This document shows, in pieces, positions 1 to 12,700 of a stretch of 64,000 nucleotides of DNA. The DNA lies in NCBI GenBank assembly GCA_934045905.1, contig OW203770.1:28715259-28779258 (forward strand), in the 5' to 3' direction. The position numbers and the translations under genes were made by a program. The first letter of the stretch is position 1; every line of letters begins with the position of its first letter. The notes beneath the pieces are model-generated. The model did not search any database, had not been told where the DNA came from, and saw only the letters and a list, made by a program, of their open reading frames with translations. Origin of the DNA: Leuctra nigra (lineage: Eukaryota > Arthropoda > Insecta > Plecoptera > Leuctridae).

Positions 1-338
1 TCACAATATTTTTTTCTGATCACATATTTAAAAAATATTTTTGAAATTGTAAAAAAAAATTGGCTTTGGGGAGCTACGTTTGTACTGATTAGGGCCTTAA
101 ACCATCTCATATTATCTTTCAAGGTAGCCCATAATTGGTTTATTTTAATTTTTTTAATTTTTAAAGCATTTTTTTTAAGTCTTTTCTTTGACTTGACGGT
201 AGAAGGGTATTAAAAAAATACTATGCAGTGTAGTTTTATAACCCATTACTAAATATGTTTTCAGAAAGACTCTATCTCTTACCGTCTTGTCACAATTAAT
301 TAATTAAATACTCAAAAAAGTCCAAAAATGCCACTTAA
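1..338. other. AT-rich flank, no feature seen
   Basis: AT-rich sequence with short homopolymer runs. It lies downstream of the transporter gene's 3' end. I see no open frame, repeat or RNA gene in it. Confidence 0.5.
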
Positions 339-486
339 CCCCCCCCCCCCCCCCCCCCCCTCTGTACACCGCACCCACCAGGGGTCAAAGTGCAGACAAG
401 TGAATTTTCACTTCAAATATGACCCTCTATCAGAAAAATATAGTCATAGCAAGTCCGCAGGGGGGGGGGGGGGGGGGGGGGGGGGG
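339..486. repeat. Poly-C / poly-G homopolymer pair
   Basis: A run of about 22 C (339-360) is followed about 100 bases later by a run of about 27 G (460-486). The pair could form a hairpin, and either strand could form G-quadruplex. An open frame across it (328-600) is only poly-proline and poly-glycine from the homopolymers and is not a gene. Confidence 0.85.
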
Positions 487-749
487 AGCTCCCATCCTTA
501 TCAGGCGATGGATTATTTTGTCAGGTATTCGCTGACAGCTGTCTGGATTTCCCATGACCGACCTTCACCACTCCACCTTTCTGAGGGATGTACAAAATAG
601 TGCAATAACACATCCGCAGTGAAACATACCAGGTATGTATTGTCAAGGCAACAACCACTGACATTCCTAGAATTACTGTGTTTTAAGGCAATTACTTGTT
701 TTAGCAGAGTTTGAAAAACTGGAACTTAGTTTTGCTAATTTCTTAGTGA

Positions 750-1145
750 ATACCACCAAGATTGACAAATTAATATAATTATATAAAAGTTGTAAACACA
801 TAATGGAGGCATGTAATGGAGGCATTTTGTGTGGTTTCTTGTTTCGTGTTGTTCTTGTTTCTAATTGAGCCACCAATATTGGTAAATTAACGGCATTTAT
901 AATAATTAAATAATTTTGACAAATGAAAAGTTGTCAACACCTAATACACTGATAATTAGTAATAAAGCCTTTTTGTGTGGTTTCTTGTTTAGTATCTATG
1001 AGCCACAAAGATGGACAAATTATCTGAATTTTATATAATTAAATAATTTTGACAAATTGAAAGCTGTGAACAAACAATGCACCGAGTAATGGAGCCTTTT
1101 TGTATGGTTTCTTGTTTATTAACTGAGCCACCAAGATTCAGTTGA
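750..1145. repeat. Degenerate tandem repeat, about 118-132 bp unit, three copies
   Basis: A phrase resembling gccaccaagattgacaaatt recurs near 751, 869, 1001 and 1126. The phrase ttgtgtggtttcttgttt recurs within each unit (near 830, 970 and 1100). The copies are diverged, so this is an old tandem repeat or part of a transposable element. Confidence 0.65.
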
Positions 1146-1340
1146 TTAGCATGACCACGAATTGTTTTATTGCACTACTTTACGTATAACGTGTATTGAC
1201 AAATCATTATAAGAGTCCAATCAGTACAATATTTAAAAGAGTCGGAAGCTATGTAATCGTTGAATGTAAATCGGATTATTATTTTGAATATATTCAAGAA
1301 GATTCAACATTTTGTAAGTAAATAATAATAAATAAACGTT

Positions 1341-1410
1341 TGTTACTGGGATCGAACCCGTCAACTCCGTGTTCGAATTCACTTGACCCATGTGACTGAG
1401 CCAAGACGAC
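1341..1410 (-). repeat. tRNA-like sequence, possible SINE head
   Basis: On the minus strand this stretch has an A-box-like TGGCTCAGTCACATGGG followed about 35 bases later by a B-box-like GGTTCGATCCC. The arms do not fold into a clean cloverleaf. A tRNA-derived SINE fragment or tRNA pseudogene is more likely than a working tRNA. Confidence 0.4.
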
Positions 1411-1738
1411 AGCTAATTAGTATATCAAAGAAGAAGGGCGGACCGTAAAAATTGATAATTTCTCCACTTCCAATTTAAAATTTTCGTTTTTTCTTTAAGT
1501 GGAGTGTCTAGCAATACATTGTCTTTAATGATGTCAAATTTAAAAACTCTCAATGGACCCGTTTGACTTTTTAAACTAAAAATTGAATAACTTCACTTCC
1601 GGTCAATTTTTTTAGATTTTCTTTTAAAGGTTCGTGTTATTATTATGACTCTATGTCCTGCCAAATTTCAACTCTCTAGACCAAACGGTGCAATCTGTAG
1701 AGACGGCAAGTTATTGAAAGTGGCCAGTAGCCAGAGGA

Positions 1739-1904
1739 TATTTTCGAGATCGTTCGAGTCAAATATCATACGGACTCACGGCCACCTGACGTCAGACAAC
1801 CAAAACAATAGACTGATTTGGCTTATTGAATGCTATTTCCTTCGGACGGACGTCACTTTGACGTCACGCTTGATTATGCGAGCACTCGAACGATCTCGAA
1901 AATA
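1739..1904. mobile_element. Short MITE with perfect 21-bp terminal inverted repeats
   Basis: Positions 1739-1759 and 1884-1904 are exact reverse complements (core attttcgagatcgttcgag). They enclose about 124 bp with no coding capacity. The interior has several TGACGTCA-like sites. I see no clear target-site duplication, so the superfamily is undetermined. Confidence 0.7.
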
Positions 1905-2421
1905 GGTCCCCTGGTGAAAAGAAATCACTCGTCATTCAGGCCCAAATTTCACCCTGAAGGGATGATCGCAGCTCTTTGAAATGCGGTTGTCAGGCGGTGT
2001 TGTATACCCGATAACCATGGTTTTCCACTTTCATTTCTACTGCGTGAATGCGAGCTGACACCAAGAAATCGGGCTTGAAGCGCTTGCAGTAAGCAGTCGC
2101 TGGTAGTAGGCTGCGTACAGCCTGTTTTAAAGAAAGTGTACACCACTGCTTGGCAGCGTCAGCCTATACAGCTGACTAGGATATGCTAAACACTCAATGC
2201 ACAATCTTAAAACAAGCACATGCCAGGCTTTATGCTAATTTCAAGTCTCAGCAAGCTCTCATTTGAACAGCGTATCCAAGCCCAATATTTTAATGATTTT
2301 TTCGTGGTTTATTTTTTAATAGAAAATGTACCGTCTAGGAAGAAAGTATTTGAGGAGACTGTACGACAGAATGCGATATAACAAATGTAATATCAATCTT
2401 TATCGAGCACTCTTTACATGG

Positions 2422-2427
2422 TTTATT
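2422..2427 (-). promoter_or_regulatory. Candidate poly(A) signal of the transporter gene
   Basis: The minus strand reads AATAAA here, about 200 bases beyond the stop codon of terminal exon F at 2629. It is the first canonical hexamer I find downstream of that stop, so it is the likely 3' end signal of the gene. This rests on position and motif only. Confidence 0.5.
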
Positions 2428-2628
2428 GCAGCGCAATACAATATTATAATTCAATTTACCCAACAAACAACAGAAAAACAAAATAATTGTAAACACCTTC
2501 TTTTCAAGATGTATTTTCTTGCATTTAACCTTCATCTTCCTCTTCACAGGTTAAATATCCCAAAAACATCAGCAAAACGTCATCATTTTAAATATCTTCA
2601 TTCCTTCACAAACGTAGGAATGAATTCA

Positions 2629-2698
2629 CTAATCGTCATCTTCGAATTCATCTACTGGGTGATCTTCATCCCACTGCCTTTTCTCTTCTTCGGCTTGT
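2629..2698 (-). CDS. SLC15-like peptide transporter, terminal coding exon F
   Basis: Seventy bases follow a good acceptor (polypyrimidine TTGTTTCTTTCC then AG at 2700-2699) and end in TAG at 2631-2629. The exon starts with one base, A, which completes the codon left open by exon E (CT+A, Leu). It then encodes QAEEEKRQWDEDHPVDEFED plus two further Asp and the stop. The very acidic, charged sequence continues the charged cytoplasmic tail of exon E (ELQEAL then QAEEEKRQW), so phase and composition both fit. A plus-strand open frame over the same bases (2326-2769) shows no recognisable protein. The assignment is inferred from splice signals and phase, not from homology, because transporter tails are poorly conserved. 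The intron to exon E is about 19.4 kb and contains array 1. Confidence 0.72.
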
Positions 2699-2953
2699 CT
2701 GGAAAGAAACAAGAGAATCGTGCAGTTGAAAGCGACCAAAAGCTATCAGACCCACATCAGAGCCATTGACATGGACTAATTCAATATTAGCAGCACACCA
2801 AACCCGACTTCATCCAGACATTTTATTAACTCAGATACAATCTGATTCTAGGAACACGCTCGGTGTGACGCGTTCGTGAGCGAGAATCGATAACAGAAGA
2901 ATTTCAAACCGAAATTACTTATGGCACATAAATCATAATACTCAACCATATTG

Positions 2954-3490
2954 AATGGCAGTGACGTGGTCAGCGGGAGGAAAGGAAATGGATGAGCTTC
3001 TGGCAGCGGAGAGGAAGTTCTTGAGAAGGTGTGAAGGGAGTCACAAGAATGGACAAGATCCGAAGTAAGAAGATAAGAAGTGAGCTGGGGGTAGAGAGAT
3101 TGGGGTTTAAACTGGGCAGAGAGAGGCTTCGGTGGTTTGGCCACATGAAGAGGATGGGAACAGGGCGAGTGCCACGGCGGGTGATTGAGTCGGCTAGTTC
3201 GGGACCACGTAGAGTAGGAAGACCAAGAGAGAGGTGGATTGGAGTTGTTAAGGAGGATGTGTTGGGGAGAGGAGGAAGTTGGAGTGAGTTGGAGGCTGAA
3301 AGACAGTGGGAGGACAGGACAGGGTGGAGGCAATTTGTGGAACGATTGGAAGTGGAGGAAAAGGAATAAGACGAGTGGCCAGGCGGTCTCCAGTAGTCTT
3401 GCGGCCCTAATGTTGGTTGGAACCCCCCCCCCCCCCCCCCGGCCAATTGCATGGATGGAACCAGCGGATAGATATATTATTATTGAATTT
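2954..3490 (+). mobile_element. 5'-truncated LINE fragment (3' end of an RTE-like element)
   Basis: The + strand encodes the C-terminal part of a LINE polyprotein. A relic of AVTWSAGGKEM near 2960 is followed, after a frameshift, by LGRERLRWFGHMKRMGTGRV and RRVGRPRERW (3031-3369). The tail has an 18-C run at 3423-3440 and ends in an ATT-rich stretch. It matches the 3' end of the copy at 29066-30640, so both are one family. Truncation at about 2954 is typical of target-primed reverse transcription. The WFGH...RRxGRPRxRW block is common in RTE-type elements; exact clade not determined. Confidence 0.8.
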
Positions 3491-3955
3491 TAATACCATA
3501 AGAGTACATTCAATCAACATACATTATCCGTTTTTAATTGAAACTGAAAATACGTCCACCCAGCCATATCGTACAGTACGCACTATCTCATATGAAAGTG
3601 TTGGTCAGCTGCTCAACCTTTTTATATTGAAGTTAGGCAGTTTAACAGTATGTTGTGTGGGTGTGTGCGCTCTGTACGACTAGGCTAGATTGTCTATAAG
3701 AATTCACAGTCACAACGAATTGAACACGGATGAAGCGCATTAATGACTGATTGACATTTATTTATTGGCAATCAATAATAGCGACTCGGCTATACCAGGG
3801 TGTAAAATGACCATGGAGCTTTGAGATATATTTTGCTGGAGGGGCCAACCGCTATACCGGGGCTTGAAGCCACTCCCGGCTATCCGCCACTCATCCCAGG
3901 CGAAAAACTCCAGGCAGAAAACGATTGCATTCGCACGCGCGCTTACGAGCGCCGG
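3491..3955. other. No gene; unremarkable intronic DNA
   Basis: This lies in the last intron of the transporter gene, between the LINE fragment and the palindromic nest. A phrase like gctatacc-gggg occurs twice (3788 and 3850). I see nothing else. Confidence 0.5.
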
Positions 3956-6503
3956 TCCAAGAGTTCCAGGTATGTTTTAATTGCGCGCCAATGAATACAC
4001 TTAGAGAGATGCGGTTTGTAACATTATTTAACTGAGACTCTAATAGTGAGGGATGTAAGCACAAAAATAGTGCAAAATGTTATACTAATTTTTCCTTGAG
4101 CAGTCTTATAGGAAATTTTCCGCTCTCCCATAATTTCGATATCCTCAAAAAATCGGGCGGCCATTTTGGGCCCCAGGGCTGTCCAAAGTGCCAAAAAGTG
4201 TGTATTTCAGTGAAATTATTAAACTTTTGTAAATTTATTGTTCTTGTATAATAAACAATGTGTCAGGAACGTACGATAAAAAAATAAAATTTCTAAGTCT
4301 AACTAAAGTTGTATTTATTCAAGAAATTAAAGATGTCGGCGAGTAAGCTCTAAAATGACCGCCATTTTCAGGAAATTCGTGTTTCAAGGTTGCAGTTGCT
4401 TTTGTATGTTCATATTATGGACATTTTACTTAAAAATCGATGGATCACGAAATTAACCCTTTGGGGGGTGGGGGGTGGAGACCTAAAGGTTTCGATGTGT
4501 GTAAAATAATCCATAGTAGATAGAGACTAATAATTTCTTGCACACACTAATAAAACTGTGCTCTGTTCGAAAAAAATCACGAGATCCCAAAATTATGCCG
4601 TCATCTTCGATGAGACGCGTTTATATTTCGTTATTTTGCGCACAGCAGTTGAAAAATGATGATAAATTTGCTACTTTGCTCATCCCTTGTTCACTGCAAA
4701 GGTATCGAGTCACCGCCTCCTGAACTAAAATTACATGTTAAAATCCCTATCTTGGGACGTTTTATCAACACACAAATGAAGTTTTAGGGAGAATGGTTGG
4801 AGATACAGAGAATATGCAAAATACAAATGTCTTTATTATAATTAGGGCTATATTTTATGTCAAATAAACTTTTTCGTATTGTATGGAGAACGTACTGAAA
4901 TTTACGAAAAAAGAAATATAAGCTCTTTTTATCCAAGATGGCGGCATTATTTTGAGTTCTCGTATTTTTTTTTGAAGAGAGCACATTTTCTTTAATATGT
5001 GCATGGAACCATTTTTATCGAGCTAGTGTGGCCTATTGTATACACATCGAAACCTTTAGGGCTCCACCCCCCACCCCCCAAACGGTTAATTTCGTGATCC
5101 ATCGATTTTTAAGTTCAAAGTCCATAATATGAACCTACATAAGCAACTGCAACCTTTAAACACGAATTCCCTGAAAATGGCGACCATTTTAGAGCTTACT
5201 CGCCGACATCTTTAATTTCTTGAATAAATACAACTTTGGTTAGACTTAGAATTTTTATTTTTTTATCGTACGTTCCTGACACATCGTTTATTATACAAGA
5301 ACAATTAATTTACAAAAGTTTTATAATTTTACTGAAATACACACTTTTTGGCACTTTGGACAGCCCTGGGGCCCAAAATGGCCGCCCAATTTTTTGAGGA
5401 TATCGAAATTATGAAAGAGCGGAAAATTTTCTATAAGACTGCCAAAGGAAAAATTAGTATCACATTTTGCACTATTTTGCCAAATGTATGTGCTAACAGC
5501 CCTCACTATAAGGAATCACCTCCCATTTATCGAATTACTTTTTACACATTGTAGTGCAGGTTCAAGTGTAGAAAAAATGCTTTCCGCTCGATTGGAGTGC
5601 CGAAATTGATTTTTTCATAATTATCGATTGTTTACATAATTCTTAATATTACCTGACGTGCCTTCAATTTTTTGGGTGGCCATCTTGGAAAATATGGCGG
5701 AAAACGTTCATTTTACAAATTATTTAATTGTTGGTAGAGTGAATGTTGAAAAATTATGAAATAATTCACTAAAACTAACTCAAATATGGGGACTTGAAAA
5801 AAAAATACGCCGTGAACGAATTTTATTTTTTCATTGTTGGAATTGACCAATCACGTTTCTGTGTTTTTTTGCTCTCAATTTATTATGAAACGCGTAGACT
5901 TAGACTAAAATATGTAGAATTAAAATTTGTAGACAATTTCATTTTGAACAATATGCGTTTAAAAAAAAATTATGTTTTTTTTAGAAAAAAACTTAAATTT
6001 TTTTTAAATTTTTTAAATTTTTTTGTTTACGGCGTATTTTTTTTTTCAAGTCACTATATTTGAGTTAGTTTTAGTGAATTATTTCATAATTTTTCAATAT
6101 TTCCTCTACCATCAATTAAATAATTTGTAAAATTTACGTTTTTCGTTCGTTTTCCGCCATATTTTCCAAGATGGCCACCAAAAAAATTGAAGGCACGTCA
6201 GGTAATATTAAGAATGATGTAAACAATCGATAATTATGAAAAAATCAATTTCGGCACTCCAATCGAGCGGAATTACATTTGCTCCCCTACTATTGGGTGG
6301 AACGCAAATAAAATATGTCTGGGAACGTTTTGAAAAGAACTAAGAATGCACAAAATGTGTTCTATTTGTAGAAACTATTTGAAGTATCAAGAATCGAAAA
6401 ATTGGATGTGATTTCACAGAGTATTAGTTAAACAATGTTACAAACCGCAAGTCCCTAAGTGTATTCATTGGCGCGCAATTAAAACATTCCTGGAACTCTT
6501 GGA
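3956..6503. mobile_element. Nested palindromic (foldback) element, 2.55 kb
   Basis: The outer ends are inverted copies: 3956-4040 matches the reverse complement of about 6414-6503 (terminal tccaagagttccagg). Inside are two more inverted repeats. Arms 4040-4650 and 4905-5515 pair over about 600 bp, including a shared GGGGGGTGGGGGGT/ACCCCCCACCCCCC segment. Arms 5578-5813 and 6029-6273 pair over about 240 bp. No transposase frame is visible. This looks like a nonautonomous foldback transposon that received, or is built from, two hairpin units. Confidence 0.8.
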
Positions 6504-6711
6504 ACTGCGTTCGTATCATGGCGTGCGACGTGACTCGTTGCTTGCCTGAGGTGGTATTCTATAACTTCATTGCGATCGCTTAGCAATTTCTTCCATAAGG
6601 ATTAGCATTGAAATAACTGCTGAGCGGTCGCAATGGAGTTATAGAATCAGGGCCCTGGAGTTTTTGATTCGTGAGGCGAAATATGACTGCAGAAAGTAGG
6701 CTTCAAACCGC

Positions 6712-9700
6712 GGTCACTCACAGCGCCTCCTGCAGCTCCCTCGCCTCGCGCTCCGTGGGCGTCTCCATGTGCTATGACCTCCTTGATGGTCACTCACAGC
6801 GCCTCCTGCAGCTCCCTCGCCTCGCGCTCCGTGGGCGTCTCCATGTGCTATGACCTCCTTGATGGTTACTCACAGCGCCTCCTGCAGCTCCCTCGCCTCG
6901 CGCTCCGTGGGCGTCTCCATGTGCTATGACCTCCTTGATGGTCACTCACAGCGCCTCCTGCAGCTCCCTCGCCTCGCGCTCCGTGGGCGTCTCCATGTGC
7001 TATGACCTCCTTGTTGGTTACTCACAGCGCCTCCTGCAGCTCCCTCGCCTCGCGCTCCGTGGGCGTCTCCATGTGCTATGACCTCCTTGATGGTCACTCA
7101 CAGCGCCTCCTGCAGCTCCCTCGCCTCGCGCTCCGTGGGCGTCTCCATGTGCTATGACCTCCTTGATGGTCACTCACAGCGCCTCCTGCAGCTCCCTCGC
7201 CTCGCGCTCCGTGGGCGTCTCCATGTGCTATGACCTCCTTGATGGTTACTCACAGCGCCTCCTGCAGCTCCCTCACCTCGCGCTCCGTGGGCGTCTCCAT
7301 GTGCTATGACCTCCTTGATGGTCACTCACAGCGCCTCCTGCAGCTCCCTCGCCTCGCGCTCCGTGGGCGTCTCCATGTGCTATGACCTCCTTGATGGTTA
7401 CTCACAGCGCCTCCTGCAGCTCCCTCGCCTCGAGCTCCGTGGGCGTCTCCATGTGCTATGACCTCCTTGATGGTTACTCACAGCGCCTCCTGCAGCTCCC
7501 TCGCCTCGCGCTCCGTGGGCGTCTCCATGTGCTATGACCTCCTTGATGGTTACTCACAGCGCCTCCTGCAGCTCCCTCGCCTCGCGCTCCGTGGGCGTCT
7601 CCATGTGCTATGACCTCCTTGATGGTTACTCACAGCGCCTCCTGCAGCTCCCTCGCCTCGCGCTTTGTGGGCGTCTCCATGTGCTATGACCTCCTTGATG
7701 GTTACTCACAGCGCCTCCTGCAGCTCCCTCGCCTCGCGCTCCGTGGGCGTCTCCATGTGCTATGACCTCCTTGATGGTTACTCACAGCGCCTCCTGCAGC
7801 TCCCTCGCCTCGCGCTCCGTGGGCGTCTCCATGTGCTATGACCTCCTTGAAGGTCACTCACAGCGCCTCCTGCAGCTCCCTCGCCTCGCGCTCCGTGGGC
7901 GTCTCCATGTGCTATGACCTCCTTGATGGTTACTCACAGCGCCTCCTGCAGCTCCCTCGCCTCGCGCTCCGTGGGCGTCTCCATGTGCTATGACCTCCTT
8001 GATGGTCACTCACAGCGCCTCCTGCAGCTCCCTCGCCCTGCGCTCCGTGGGCGTCTCCATGTGCTATGACCTCCTTGATGGTCACTCACAGCGCCTCCTG
8101 CAGCTCCCTCGCCTCGCGCTCCGTGGGCGTCTCCATGTGCTATGACCTCCTTGATGGTTACTCACAGCGCCTCCTGCAGCTCCCTCGCCTCGCGCTCCGT
8201 GGGCGTCTCCATGTGCTATGACCTCCTTGATGGTTACTCACAGCGCCTCCTGCAGCTCCCTCGCCTCGCGCTCCGTGGGCGTCTCCATGTGCTATGACCT
8301 CCTTGATGGTTACTCACAGCGCCTTCTGCAGCTCCCTCGCCTCGCGCTCCGTGGGCGTCTCCATGTGCTATGACCACCTTGATGGTTACTCACAGCGCCT
8401 CCTGCAGCTCCCTCGCCCTGCGCTCCGTGGGCGTCTCCATGTACTATGACCTCCTTGATGGTTACTCACAGCGCCTCCTGCAGCTCCCTCGCCTCGCGCT
8501 CCGTGGGCGTCTCCATGTGCTATGACCTCCTTGATGGTTACTCACAGCGCCTCCTGCAGCTCCCTCGCCTCGCGCTCCGTGGGCGTCTCCATGTGCTATG
8601 ACCTCCTTGATGGTCACTCACAGCGCCTCCTGCAGCTCCCTCGCCTCGCGCTCCGTGGGCGTCTCCATGTGCTATGACCTCCTTGATGGTTACTCACAGC
8701 GCCTCCTGCAGCTCCCTCACCTCGCGCTCCGTGGGCGTCTCCATGTGCTATGACCTCCTTGATGGTCACTCACAGCGCCTCCTGCAGCTCCCTCGCCTCG
8801 CGCTCCGTGGGCGTCTCCATGTGCTATGACCTCCTTGATGGTTACTCACAGCGCCTCCTGCAGCTCCCTCGCCTCGAGCTCCGTGGGCGTCTCCATGTGC
8901 TATGACCTCCTTGATGGTTACTCACAGCGCCTCCTGCAGCTCCCTCGCCTCGCGCTCCGTGGGCGTCTCCATGTGCTATGACCTCCTTGATGGTTACTCA
9001 CAGCGCCTCCTGCAGCTCCCTCGCCTCGCGCTACGTGGGCGTCTCCATGTGCTATGACCTCCTTGATGGTTACTCACAGCGCCTCCTGCAGCTCCCTCGC
9101 CTCGCGCTTTGTGGGCGTCTCCATGTGCTATGACCTCCTTGATGGTTACTCACAGCGCCTCCTGCAGCTCCCTCGCCTCGCGCTCCGTGGGCGTCTCCAT
9201 GTGCTATGACCTCCTTGATGGTGACTCACAGCGCCTCCTGCAGCTCCCTCGCCTCGCGCTCCGTGGGCGTCTCCATGTGCTATGACCTCCTTGAAGGTCA
9301 CTCACAGCGCCTCCTGCAGCTCCCTCGCCTCGCGCTCCGTGGGCGTCTCCATGTGCTATGACCTCCTTGATGGTTACTCACAGCGCCTCCTGCAGCTCCC
9401 TCGCCTCGCGCTCCGTGGGCGTCTCCATGTGCTATGACCTCCTTGATGGTCACTCACAGCGCCTCCTGCAGCTCCCTCGCCCTGCGCTCCGTGGGCGTCT
9501 CCATGTGCTATGACCTCCTTGATGGTCACTCACAGCGCCTCCTGCAGCTCCCTCGCCTCGCGCTCCGTGGGCGTCTCCATGTGCTATGACCTCCTTGATG
9601 GTTACTCACAGCGCCTCCTGCAGCTCCCTCGCCTCGCGCTCCGTGGGCGTCTCCATGTGCTATGACCTCCTTGATGGTTACTCACAGCGCCTCCTGCAGC

Positions 9701-12700
9701 TCCCTCGCCTCGCGCTCCGTGGGCGTCTCCATGTGCTATGACCTCCTTGATGGTTACTCACAGCGCCTTCTGCAGCTCCCTCGCCTCGCGCTCCGTGGGC
9801 GTCTCCATGTGCTATGACCTCCTTGATGGTTACTCACAGCGCCTCCTGCAGCTCCCTCGCCTCGCGCTCCGTGGGCGTCTCCATGTACTATGACCTCCTT
9901 GATGGTTACTCACAGCGCCTCCTGCAGCTCCCTCGCCTCGCGCTCCGTGGGCGTCTCCATGTGCTATGACCACCTTGATGGTTACTCACAGCGCCTCCTG
10001 CAGCTCCCTCGCCCTGCGCTCCGTGGGCGTCTCCATGTACTATGACCTCCTTGATGGTTACTCACAGCGCCTTCTGCAGCTCCCTCGCCTCGCGCTCCGT
10101 GGGCGTCTCCATGTGCTATGACCTCCTTGATGGTTACTCACAGCGCCTCCTGCAGCTCCCTCGCCTCGCGCTCCGTGGGCGTCTCCATGTACTATGACCT
10201 CCTTGATGGTTACTCACAGCGCCTCCTGCAGCTCCCTCGCCTCGCGCTCCGTGGGCGTCTCCATGTGCTATGACCACCTTGATGGTTACTCACAGCGCCT
10301 CCTGCAGCTCCCTCGCCCTGCGCTCCGTGGGCGTCTCCATGAACTATGACCTCCTTGATGGTTACTCACAGCGCCTCCTGCAGCTCCCTCGCCTCGCGCT
10401 CCGTGGGCGTCTCCATGTGCTATGACCTCCTTGATGGTTACTCACAGCGCCTCCTGCAGCTCCCTCGCCTCGCGCTCCGTGGGCGTCTCCATGTGCTATG
10501 ACCTCCTTGATGGTCACTCACAGCGCCTCCTGCAGCTCCCTCGCCTCGCGCTCCGTGGGCGTCTCCATGTGCTATGACCTCCTTGATGGTTACTCACAGC
10601 GCCTCCTGCAGCTCCCTCGCCTCGCGCTCCGTGGGCGTCTCCATGTGCTATGACCTCCTTGATGGTTACTCACAGCGCCTCCTGCAGCTCCCTCGCCTCG
10701 CGCTCCGTGGCCGTCTCCATGTGCTATGACCTCCTTGATGGTCACTCACAGCGCCTCCTGCAGCTCCCTCGCCTCGCGCTCCGTGGGCGTCTCCATGTCC
10801 TATGACCTCCTTGATGGTTACTCACAGCGCCTCCTGCAGCTCCCTCGCCTCGCGCTCCGTGGGCGTCTCCATGTGCTATGACCTCCTTGATGGTTACTCA
10901 CAGCGCCTCCTGCAGCTCCCTCGCCTCGCGCTCCGTGGGCGTCTCCATGTGCTATGACCTCCTTGATGGTTACTCACAGCGCCTCCTGCAGCTCCCTCGC
11001 CTCGCGCTGGGTGGGCGTCTCCATGTGCTATGACCTCCTTGATGGTTACTCACAGCGCCTCCTGCAGCTCCCTCGCCTCGCGCTCCGTGGGCGTCTCCAT
11101 GTGCTATGACCTCCTTGATGGTTACTCACAGCGCCTCCTGCAGCTCCCTCGCCTCGCGCTCCGTGGGCGTCTCCATGTGCTATGACCTCCTTGATGGTTA
11201 CTCACAGCGCCTCCTGCAGCTTCCTTGCCTCGCGCTCCGTGGGCGTCTCCATGTGCTATGACCTCCTTGATGGTTACTCACAGCGCCTCCTGCAGCTCCC
11301 TCGCCTCGCGCTCCGTGGGCGTCTCCATGTGCTATGACCTCCTTGATGATTACTCACAGCGCCTCCTGCAGCTCCCTCGCCTCGCGTTCCGTGGGCGTCT
11401 CCATGTGCTATGACCTCCTTGATGGTCACTCACAGCGCCTCCTGCAGCTCCCTCGCCTCGCGTTCCGTGGGCGTCTCCATGTGCTATGACCTCCTTGATG
11501 GTTACTCACAGCGCCTCCTGCAGCTCCCTCGCCTCGCGCTCCGTGGGCGTCTCCATGTGCTATGACCTCCTTGATGGTCACTCAAAGCGCCTCCTGCAGC
11601 TCTCTCGCCTCGCGTTCCGTGGGAGTCTCCATGTGCTATGACCTCCTTGATGGTTACTCACAGCGCCTCCTGCAGCTCCCTCGCCTCGCGCTCCGTGGGC
11701 GTCTCCATGTGCTATGACCTCCTTGATGGTTACTCACAGCGCCTCCTGCAGCTCCCTCGCCTCGCGCTCCGTGGGCGTCTCCATGTGCTATGACCTCCTT
11801 GATGGTTACTCACAGCGCCTCCTGCAGCTCCCTCGCCTCGCGCTCCGTGGGCGTCTCCATGTGCTATGACCTCCTTGATGGTTACTCACAGCGCCTCCTG
11901 CAGCTCCCTCGCCTCGCGCTCCGTGGGCGTCTCCATGTGCTATGACCTCCTTGATGGTTACTCACAGCGCCTCCTGCAGCTCCCTCGCCTCGCGCTCCGT
12001 GGGCGTCTACAGGTGCTATGACCTCCTTGATGGTTACTCACAGCGCCTCCTGCAGCTCCCTCGCCTCGCGCTCCGTGGGCGTCTCCATGTGCTATGACCT
12101 CCTTGATGGTTACTCACAGCGCCTCCTGCAGCTCCCTCGCCTCGCGCTCCGTGGGCGTCTCCATGTGCTATGACCTCCTTGATGGTTACTCACAGCGCCT
12201 CCTGCAGCTCCCTCGCCTCGCGCTTCGTGGGCGTCTCCATGTGCTATGACCTCCTTGATGGTTACTCACAGCGCCTCCTGCAGCTCTCTCGCCTCGCGCT
12301 CCGTGGGCGTCTCCATGTGCTATGACCTCCTTGATGGTTACTCACAGCGCCTTCTGCAGCTCCCTCGCCTCGCGCTCCGTGGGCGTCTCCATGTGCTATG
12401 ACCTCCTTGATGGTTACTCACAGCGCCTCCTGCAGCTCCCTCGCCTCGCGCTCCGTGGGCGTCTCCATGTGCTATGACCTCCTTGATGGTTACTCACAGC
12501 GCCTCCTGCAGCTCCCTCGCCTCGCGCTCCGTGGGCGTCTCCATGTGCTATGACCTCCTTGATGGTTACTCACAGCGCCTCCTGCAGCTCCCTCGCCTCG
12601 CGCTCCGTGGGCGTCTCCATGTGCTATGACCTCCTTGATGGTTACTCACAGCGCCTCCTGCAGCTCCCTTGCCTCGCGCTCCGTGGGCGTCTCCATGTGC

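Noticed and set aside
328..600. Proline/glycine-rich 90-codon frame
   Set aside because: It is created by poly-C and poly-G runs.
2326..2769. 147-codon plus-strand frame
   Set aside because: It has no recognisable domain and lies over the 3' UTR and exon F of the minus-strand gene; its C-terminal part is the antisense of exon F.
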